Source of the DNA: UBA8437 sp963578885
GTDB lineage: Bacteria; Planctomycetota; Planctomycetia; Planctomycetales; Planctomycetaceae
Assembly: GCA_963578885.1 (NCBI GenBank)
Contig: CAUZEQ010000146.1
Span: 1 to 11,754 of the forward strand
DNA length: 11,754 nucleotides
Direction: 5' to 3'
Shown here: one piece after another, positions 7,440 through 11,754 of the stretch
Layout of the letters: the number at the start of each line of letters is the position of its first letter
How positions within the stretch are numbered: the stretch's first letter is position 1
Position numbers and translations under genes: made by a program
Notes under the pieces: model-generated
The model's database searches: none
What the model saw: the letters and a program-made list of their open reading frames with translations, nothing else
Told to the model about the DNA's origin: nothing

Positions 7440-9650
7440 TCATCCCTGGACTTCGGCGGGGCTGAGCGACCCGTCGCCGTTGGCATCGAGGGTGTCGAAG
7501 TCGGCTTCGAGGAAGCGAGGCACTTCGGACCGCTCGAGCTTGCCGTCGCGGTTCTCGTCGTGGCTGGCAAACGAGAAGTCTCGAGGCAGGAACCGGACCC
7601 GGGCCTGCTGGATCCTGAGGACCGCTCGCTTCAGTTTCGAAGCAGCCAGGTCGATCGGATCGCCGGTGTGTTCCAGGACCACCGCGACGCCGATCCCCTT
7701 GAGCAGTTCTCCGGCACCACCCTCCTGGTCCTTGAGCAGCCGGCTCACGGAGATCTCGATCGGGGCCGTTCCGAACGGTGGCGCGAAGGGCACTGAGACG
7801 ACCTCGGCGGTGTGCTGCAGGCTGCGGCTGAGGTCGGTGAAGCGGAAGATCACGATGCGGGTCCGGAATCGACTGGCCCAGGCCCTGACCGATTCCGGGT
7901 CGGCGAGGGCAGCGATCCGGACCGTGAACGTGTAACGTCCCGGTCTCTGGTTGTAGATCTCCTGGGCCAGCATCGCCCGCGCTCCGGTCTCGAGACGCCC
8001 GCCGGGTGCCGCACCTTCTATTCCGAACCCGATCCGGGCTTCGTGGCGGGCCGAGTTTCCGGTGCCGACTTCGACGCGGGTGGCCACGCACAAGTCGCCG
8101 GGCCGCTGAGCGTCAAAGGGTGCAATTGCGATCCAGTGATCGGCCTCTCCCACCGGGCCGCTGACCCGGCGGCCGTGGCTGAAGTCGCCGTTGCTGAGTG
8201 GTCCTCGGTTGAAGTCCGGCAGCCTGGGGACGCTTCCGCCGGCGGGCACCCGGGACCCGGTGACCGGTCCGGTTCCCAGTACCTCGGAGACGACCTGGCC
8301 GGTGGTGATCTGGAATGGCCGTCCGGCGACCTCGATGTGAGTCTCGGGGTCGATGCCCATCAGGTGGAAGATGGTGGCCGAGAGGTCTTCGGGGGGGATG
8401 CGGTGATCGGCCGGCAGAGATCCGTTGCGGTCGCTGGCTCCGACGACTTGCCCGCTGGCAATCCCGGCCCCGGCCAGCACACCGCTCATCACCGGACCCC
8501 AGTGATCGCGGCCGCCGTTCTTGTTGATCTTGGGCGTGCGTCCGAAATCGCCCAGCACCACGACCAGAGTCTCCTCGAGCAGACCTCGCTGCCCGAGGTC
8601 ATTGATGAACGTCGAGAAGCCCAGGTCAAAGGGCGGGCACAGCGTGTCTCGGCAACGGCCGGTGTTGTCGAAGTGGGTATCCCAGACCGGGTTGCCCACA
8701 GAGAGGTCACCGGGTTCGCGAGGCCAGTTGACCTGCACGAATCTCACGCCGCTCTCGACCAGTCGCCGCGCCAGCAGCAGGCTCTGGCCGAACTTGTTGC
8801 GGCCGTAGAGGTCTCGCAGCGAGTCGTCTTCCTGCCCCAGTTCGAAGGCGGCGCGGGCGGGTCCCGAGAGCAGCACATCGAAGGCGTGCCGCATGTGCCG
8901 GGCAAAGGTCTCCGCCGCCGGGCCTCTCTGGTTCGTCGCAAACCGGTCACCCAGCTCGCTCAGAAGACGCCTGCGACGCGCCAGCCTCGCGCCGGTCACC
9001 TCGTTGACCATCCCCAGGATGTCGGTCTCGTAATCGGTTCGCGACGGATCGCAGGGAAAGACCTGGGGATCCCAGCCACTGCCCATGAAGCCGCCGTTCT
9101 GCCCGGCGAAGAGGTAGCCCGGGTTGTTGAGAATCAACTCGGGGAGGATGACCGAGGAGAAGGGTGAGGCGGAGGCGGGTCGCAGCTTGCCGATGACCGA
9201 GGCGAGCGAGGGCCAGTCGGTCAGCCGGTTGGCCGCCCGGTCGGTCTTGCCCAGCGGCAGGCCGCCTTTGACCTTGTTGGTGCCGGTGTAATAGTAGTAC
9301 GCGCTGCTGCCGTGGGTGTTGTCGTCGGTGGCCAGCGAGCGGATGGTGCAGAGCTGGTCGGAGATCCGGGCGATCCGCGGTAGCAGCTCGCAGTAGTGGA
9401 TGCCGGGGATGTTGGTGCTGATCGGAGCGAAGGGGCCGCGCAGCTCCTTGGGAGCCTCCGGCTTGGGATCGAAAGTCTCGTGCTGAGGGTGTCCGCCGGA
9501 GAGGAACACCAGGACACACGAGCGGGCCTGGCCGAATTGCGGCCCGAGACTGCTCGATTCGCGACTCGACGCGGTGGACACCATCGAGAGTGCCGCGGCG
9601 CTTCCGCCCGCCTGCAACAGTCTTCGGCGTGTTGTCTCGAGGCGGTGCAT
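7440..9650 (-). CDS. DUF1501 protein with added C-terminal domain and EF-hands
   Basis: This 736-residue protein opens with a twin-arginine-type leader (TTRRRLLQAGGSAAALSM), so it is probably exported folded by Tat. The DUF1501 region spans about residues 40-450. It shows FLSGGHPQHETFDPKP, IARISDQLCTIRSL, NPVWDTHFDN, VVVLGDFGRTPKINK and the following GRDHWGPVMS, which are standard landmarks of this sulfatase/alkaline-phosphatase-related family. A region from about residue 480 begins NRGPLSNGDFSHG and is beta-rich, like a galactose-binding sandwich. The last 45 residues hold two EF-hand calcium loops, DENRDGKLERSE and DANGDGSLSPAE. In planctomycetes DUF1501 genes usually sit beside DUF1549/DUF1553 cytochrome genes; none is present here. 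The start ATG at 9648-9650 places the leader correctly. The gene follows the LRR lipoprotein by 73 bases and may share its transcript. The enzymatic role is unknown. Confidence 0.87.
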   Translation of the reverse strand: MHRLETTRRRLLQAGGSAAALSMVSTASSRESSSLGPQFGQARSCVLVFLSGGHPQHETFDPKPEAPKELRGPFAPISTNIPGIHYCELLPRIARISDQLCTIRSLATDDNTHGSSAYYYYTGTNKVKGGLPLGKTDRAANRLTDWPSLASVIGKLRPASASPFSSVILPELILNNPGYLFAGQNGGFMGSGWDPQVFPCDPSRTDYETDILGMVNEVTGARLARRRRLLSELGDRFATNQRGPAAETFARHMRHAFDVLLSGPARAAFELGQEDDSLRDLYGRNKFGQSLLLARRLVESGVRFVQVNWPREPGDLSVGNPVWDTHFDNTGRCRDTLCPPFDLGFSTFINDLGQRGLLEETLVVVLGDFGRTPKINKNGGRDHWGPVMSGVLAGAGIASGQVVGASDRNGSLPADHRIPPEDLSATIFHLMGIDPETHIEVAGRPFQITTGQVVSEVLGTGPVTGSRVPAGGSVPRLPDFNRGPLSNGDFSHGRRVSGPVGEADHWIAIAPFDAQRPGDLCVATRVEVGTGNSARHEARIGFGIEGAAPGGRLETGARAMLAQEIYNQRPGRYTFTVRIAALADPESVRAWASRFRTRIVIFRFTDLSRSLQHTAEVVSVPFAPPFGTAPIEISVSRLLKDQEGGAGELLKGIGVAVVLEHTGDPIDLAASKLKRAVLRIQQARVRFLPRDFSFASHDENRDGKLERSEVPRFLEADFDTLDANGDGSLSPAEVQG

Positions 9651-9723
9651 GCGAAGAGGTCCGGGGTCGAGCAGGATCCACCGGTGCGATCATACCTCGA
9701 GTCCCACTCGGCAGGGCAGGCCG

Positions 9724-10389
9724 TCAGCGGAAGGCGATCTGACAGCGGGGCAGCGTCTTGTTCAGCTTGACCACTGCGTCGTGGGTCACGGCGATCTTGG
9801 TGACGTCGAGTCTCTGCAGCTTCTTCAGCGTGGCGAGATGCTGCAGGCCGTCGTCGGTGATCGCGGTCGTGGCCAGGGTCAGCCCGGTCAGGTTGGTCAG
9901 TGCAGCAACGTGCGGCAGACCCTCGTCGGTCACCTGCGTGTCGGCCAGAGAAAGGTCCTCGAGATTAACCAGCCCGGCGAGATGAGCTACGCCCTTGTCG
10001 GTGATCTTGGTGTTGAACGTACAGTCGATAGAGATCAGCCCGGTCAGACCCTCCAGGTGACTCATGCCCCCGTCTCCCATGGCCGTGCTGATGTAGATGA
10101 TGGTCAGCTTCGGGAGTCGTTTGAGATGTGCGACGTCATCATCCGTGGCACGCGAGCCCGAGAAGTCGATTTCGACGACCGACCCGTCTTCGTCGAGTCC
10201 CATCCCCCCACCCAGACCCTTCAGAGCCACGACGGCATCCTCCTCGTCGCTTCCGCAGCCGACCAGGACCAGGCACCCGAGGACCACCAACCACCGCACG
10301 CGACTCAACCCATGCGCCGTTCCGGCGTGCGAGAGCTTGAGTCGGTTGGGCGGCCGTTGGCCGGCCAGGCGAAGATGACGGTACTGCAT
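9724..10389 (-). CDS. Leucine-rich-repeat lipoprotein
   Basis: This protein has 221 residues from ATG 10387-10389. A hydrophobic segment (WLVVLGCLVLVGC) ends in a lipobox with acylated Cys45, followed by GSDEED, which suggests an exported lipoprotein. The rest is a run of 24-residue repeats of the 'L.NL..L.L..T.ITD.GL.HLA.' type, for example LVNLEDLSLADTQVTDEGL and LTNLTGLTLATTAITDDGL. It closes with the LPRCQIAF cap. Such LRR proteins are abundant in planctomycetes and probably bind proteins; no partner is identifiable. The start is uncertain. The frame is open to 10503, a TTG at 10306-10308 and a GTG at 10297-10299 are possible, and the GTG would give the shortest and most typical lipoprotein leader. 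It is divergent from the candidate selenoprotein gene and upstream of the DUF1501 gene. Confidence 0.8.
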   Translation of the reverse strand: MQYRHLRLAGQRPPNRLKLSHAGTAHGLSRVRWLVVLGCLVLVGCGSDEEDAVVALKGLGGGMGLDEDGSVVEIDFSGSRATDDDVAHLKRLPKLTIIYISTAMGDGGMSHLEGLTGLISIDCTFNTKITDKGVAHLAGLVNLEDLSLADTQVTDEGLPHVAALTNLTGLTLATTAITDDGLQHLATLKKLQRLDVTKIAVTHDAVVKLNKTLPRCQIAFR

Positions 10390-10460
10390 GATGGAACCGA
10401 TCAGTCCTGAGGCTAACGGTTGCCCTTGAGACAAACCCAATAGGAGGCTGCACACGGCAA

Positions 10461-10469
10461 TGGTATCAT
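10461..10469 (+). promoter_or_regulatory. Candidate extended -10 promoter for the HMA lipoprotein gene
   Basis: TGG directly precedes TATCAT (10464-10469, five of six matches to TATAAT), giving an extended -10 element about 75 bases before the chosen start. There is no -35 match at the right distance, which an extended -10 does not strictly need. By eye only. Confidence 0.3.
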
Positions 10470-10534
10470 GATTCTTGGAACGCGGTTTCATCAAGTCGTT
10501 CATACGGGTTTCGAGGCAGGCTCGAGCGGAATGC

Positions 10535-10538
10535 AGGA
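10535..10538 (+). promoter_or_regulatory. Ribosome binding site AGGA deciding the HMA lipoprotein start
   Basis: AGGA lies seven bases before ATG 10546. The ATG at 10531 and the ATG at 10468 lack a comparable site, and starting at 10546 gives a compact lipoprotein leader. Confidence 0.5.
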
Positions 10539-10545
10539 TCGGTTC

Positions 10546-10959
10546 ATGTCCGCCGTGATCGATGGTCTCTGCCGGCGACGATGGGTGCCGCTGGTCGCGT
10601 TGGCGCTGCTGAGCGGTTGCGGAGAGGCGGGTCCGGTACCGATCCAGCCGCTGTCGAAAACCGCGATGCCCACAAGCGGTGATGCGATCGTGGTGCTGTT
10701 CGTCCCCGGTGCCAGTTGACCTCGGGATTGACGCCCGAGGCTCGAGCGAGCTTTCGCCGCCTTACCGTGCGTGAGGCCCACACCGCCGGTCACCGTCAGC
10801 GTGAAGGGTCGCTCGGCGACCCTCTGCGTCGATGCCGTCAACTGCCGGCTCGAAGACGACCTGGTCGCCGTGGCCGAGGATCTGGGCTACGCCGCGACGG
10901 TCAAGTCGATCAAGCCACACAATTCCGATGCGATCTCTACAACCGACGCACCGAACTGA
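10546..10959 (+). CDS. HMA-domain lipoprotein, candidate double-selenocysteine protein (two in-frame TGA codons)
   Basis: Read through TGA at 10717-10719 and 10729-10731, this frame encodes 137 residues. The leader MSAVIDGLCRRRWVPLVALALLSGC ends in a lipobox with Cys25, so the product is an exported lipoprotein. After a short linker a whole heavy-metal-associated domain follows: strand DAIVVLFVPG, metal loop ASUPRDU with Sec at 58 and 62, helix RPRLERAFAALP, strands PVTVSV and RSATLCVDA, helix EDDLVAVAEDLGY, strand AATVK. HMA domains carry GMxCxxC or, in a planctomycete type, CxxxC in that loop; here both Cys positions are TGA. Cys75, Cys94 and Cys100 are extra thiols. Codons after the TGAs keep the G/C-rich third position of neighbouring genes. 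TGA ends at least four other genes in the window, so it is not generally reassigned. Likely role: binding a soft metal (Cu, Hg) or a redox function; inferred. The alternative is a decayed gene ending at 10719. Confidence 0.72.
10717..10731 (+). other. Two in-frame TGA codons at the HMA metal-binding positions
   Basis: TGA at 10717-10719 and TGA at 10729-10731 are separated by three codons (Pro-Arg-Asp). They occupy the two Cys positions of an HMA metal site. TGA differs by one base from the Cys codons TGC and TGT, the usual relation between Sec and Cys homologues. Confidence 0.75.
10720..10740 (+). promoter_or_regulatory. Hairpin directly after the first TGA (possible recoding structure or decoy)
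   Basis: CCTCGGG (10720-10726) pairs perfectly with CCCGAGG (10734-10740). The seven-base loop contains the second TGA. The stem begins at the base right after the first TGA. Its loop is closer to the TGA than in usual bacterial SECIS elements. Confidence 0.5.
10737..10754 (+). promoter_or_regulatory. Candidate bacterial SECIS hairpin
   Basis: G37-A-G-G-C-T-C (10737-10743) pairs with GAGCTTT (10748-10754) with two or three G-U pairs, closing a GAGC tetraloop at 10744-10747. The loop lies 12 bases after the second TGA and 24 after the first, and starts with G, as is usual in bacterial SECIS loops. It cannot form together with the hairpin at 10720-10740. GC-rich DNA forms such stems easily, so this is a candidate only. 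Confidence 0.4.
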
Positions 10960-11754
10960 TCATCGGCTCGTCTGGCCCGGCTCGGGCAAACCGATCCCGT
11001 CCCCGGCGACGACGCGGCAATGGGGCAGCGCCGCGATCAGTTTCGCAGTTGCCTTGGCCGACGCTTCGGTCGTTTCCACGTAGACGATCTTCAGGCTCGT
11101 GTGGCCATGCAGGGCGGCCAGCCCGGCGTCGGAGACCCGGGTGCGGTTGAGATTGAGCAGCTCGAGGTGTTCGAGACCGGCCAGGGCCTCGACCGCCTTG
11201 TCTGAGATCGAACACCCGTTCAGCCGCAACTCGACCAGGTTCTCAAGTCCGGCCAGCGAGCGACATCCCGCCTCGCCGATCTTGAGATCCTGGAGGTCGA
11301 GCTTGGTGAGTGACTTGAAACCGCCGAGCGTCGCGAGACCGACGTCGGTGATCGAGGTGTTGCTGAGGCTGAGCTGTTCGAGACGGGGCAGCTTGGCCAG
11401 GTGGGAGAGGCCGCTGTCTGTGACCTGTGTGCTGGCCAGGTCGAGTTGCTGCAGATTCGACAGCGTGGCAAGTTGTTCGAGAGTCGTGTCGTGAACCGGA
11501 ACGGCGTTGAGACTGATGCGTCGCAGCGAAGCGAACCGGGACAGCGAACCGGCCGACTTATCACTGATGCGGGCCTGATCGATGATCAGGGTGTGGAGAT
11601 GTTTGAGGTCAGCCAGAGCCTCGAGTCCTTCGTCGGTCAGCCCGGTGGCGGTCAGGTTGAGAAACTCGAGGTTCTCGAGCCGGGCCAGATGACCGGGACT
11701 GGAACCCAGCAAGGGGGTGGCGGTGAGATTGAGTCGCTTGAGTTGCTTCAGTGA
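10960..11754 (-). CDS. Leucine-rich-repeat protein (N-terminus beyond window)
   Basis: The frame is open from the right edge to TGA at 10960-10962, so 264 C-terminal residues are visible. They consist of about ten 24-residue leucine-rich repeats in strict register, for example LENLEFLNLTATGLTDEGL, LSNLQQLDLASTQVTDSGL and LEHLELLNLNRTRVSDAGL, closed by an LPHCRVV cap and a short GDGIGLPEPGQTSR tail. A TTG inside the frame at 11710-11712 is not the start, because repeat sequence (LKQLKRLNLTATPL) continues upstream of it to the edge. The signal peptide or lipobox expected for this family is out of view. The repeats and C-terminal cap resemble those of the LRR lipoprotein at 9724, so the two are probably paralogues. 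Its stop directly abuts that of the convergent HMA lipoprotein. Confidence 0.83.
   Translation of the reverse strand, partial: SLKQLKRLNLTATPLLGSSPGHLARLENLEFLNLTATGLTDEGLEALADLKHLHTLIIDQARISDKSAGSLSRFASLRRISLNAVPVHDTTLEQLATLSNLQQLDLASTQVTDSGLSHLAKLPRLEQLSLSNTSITDVGLATLGGFKSLTKLDLQDLKIGEAGCRSLAGLENLVELRLNGCSISDKAVEALAGLEHLELLNLNRTRVSDAGLAALHGHTSLKIVYVETTEASAKATAKLIAALPHCRVVAGDGIGLPEPGQTSR

Noticed and set aside
7812..9167. Plus-strand open frame of 451 codons
   Set aside because: It is a shadow of the DUF1501 gene, with no recognisable domain and no start signal.
9689..9694. TATGAT on the minus strand before the DUF1501 gene
   Set aside because: There is no -35 partner and no extended -10; a single hexamer is expected by chance.
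10717..10731. General reassignment of TGA to a sense codon
   Set aside because: TGA terminates the DNA alkylation repair, 6516, DUF1501 and both LRR genes at sensible positions, so TGA is a normal stop here.
10960..11754. DNA-level repeats resembling a repeat array
   Set aside because: The 72-base periodicity is the coding signature of 24-residue leucine-rich repeats, not a CRISPR or mobile repeat.

Overview
The window looks like a piece of a GC-rich Planctomycetota chromosome or metagenome contig. The signs are a DUF1501 protein with a twin-arginine leader, a neutral/alkaline ceramidase-like secreted protein, 24-residue leucine-rich-repeat proteins, lipoproteins, and several membrane families typical of that phylum. 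This placement rests on gene content recognised by eye; no search was run. There are no RNA genes, insertion sequences or CRISPR arrays.

Left block (1-5327, all minus strand). Reading 5' to 3' on the minus strand, the genes are a secreted alpha/beta hydrolase, a HEAT-repeat DNA alkylation repair protein, a membrane-anchored SGNH/GDSL hydrolase, a ceramidase-like hydrolase and a kelch-type beta-propeller protein cut by the left edge. The last four are almost contiguous and probably co-transcribed. A 64-base spacer between the first two carries four ACGCAC hexamers about one helical turn apart.

Middle block (5328-7439, plus strand). A polytopic membrane protein is broken by a one-base frameshift that lies exactly inside a perfect 11-bp inverted repeat. 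It is followed by a protein with a signal peptide, one membrane segment and a soluble domain. The second gene converges on the DUF1501 gene.

Right block (7440-11754). Two genes lie on the minus strand: an LRR lipoprotein and, downstream of it, a DUF1501 protein with an added C-terminal region and EF-hands. Divergent from the LRR lipoprotein is a small plus-strand lipoprotein gene (10546-10959) whose frame is interrupted only by two TGA codons. Read through them, it encodes a complete heavy-metal-associated (HMA) beta-alpha-beta-beta-alpha-beta domain. The TGAs fall at the two metal-binding cysteine positions of a CxxxC-type site, giving UxxxU. TGA is a normal stop in several neighbours, so the best explanation is selenocysteine: a double-Sec metal-binding lipoprotein. 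Its final stop abuts the stop of a second, convergent LRR gene that runs off the right edge. This is the most interesting item in the window. No selenocysteine machinery is present here, so the case rests on frame, fold and position of the TGAs.
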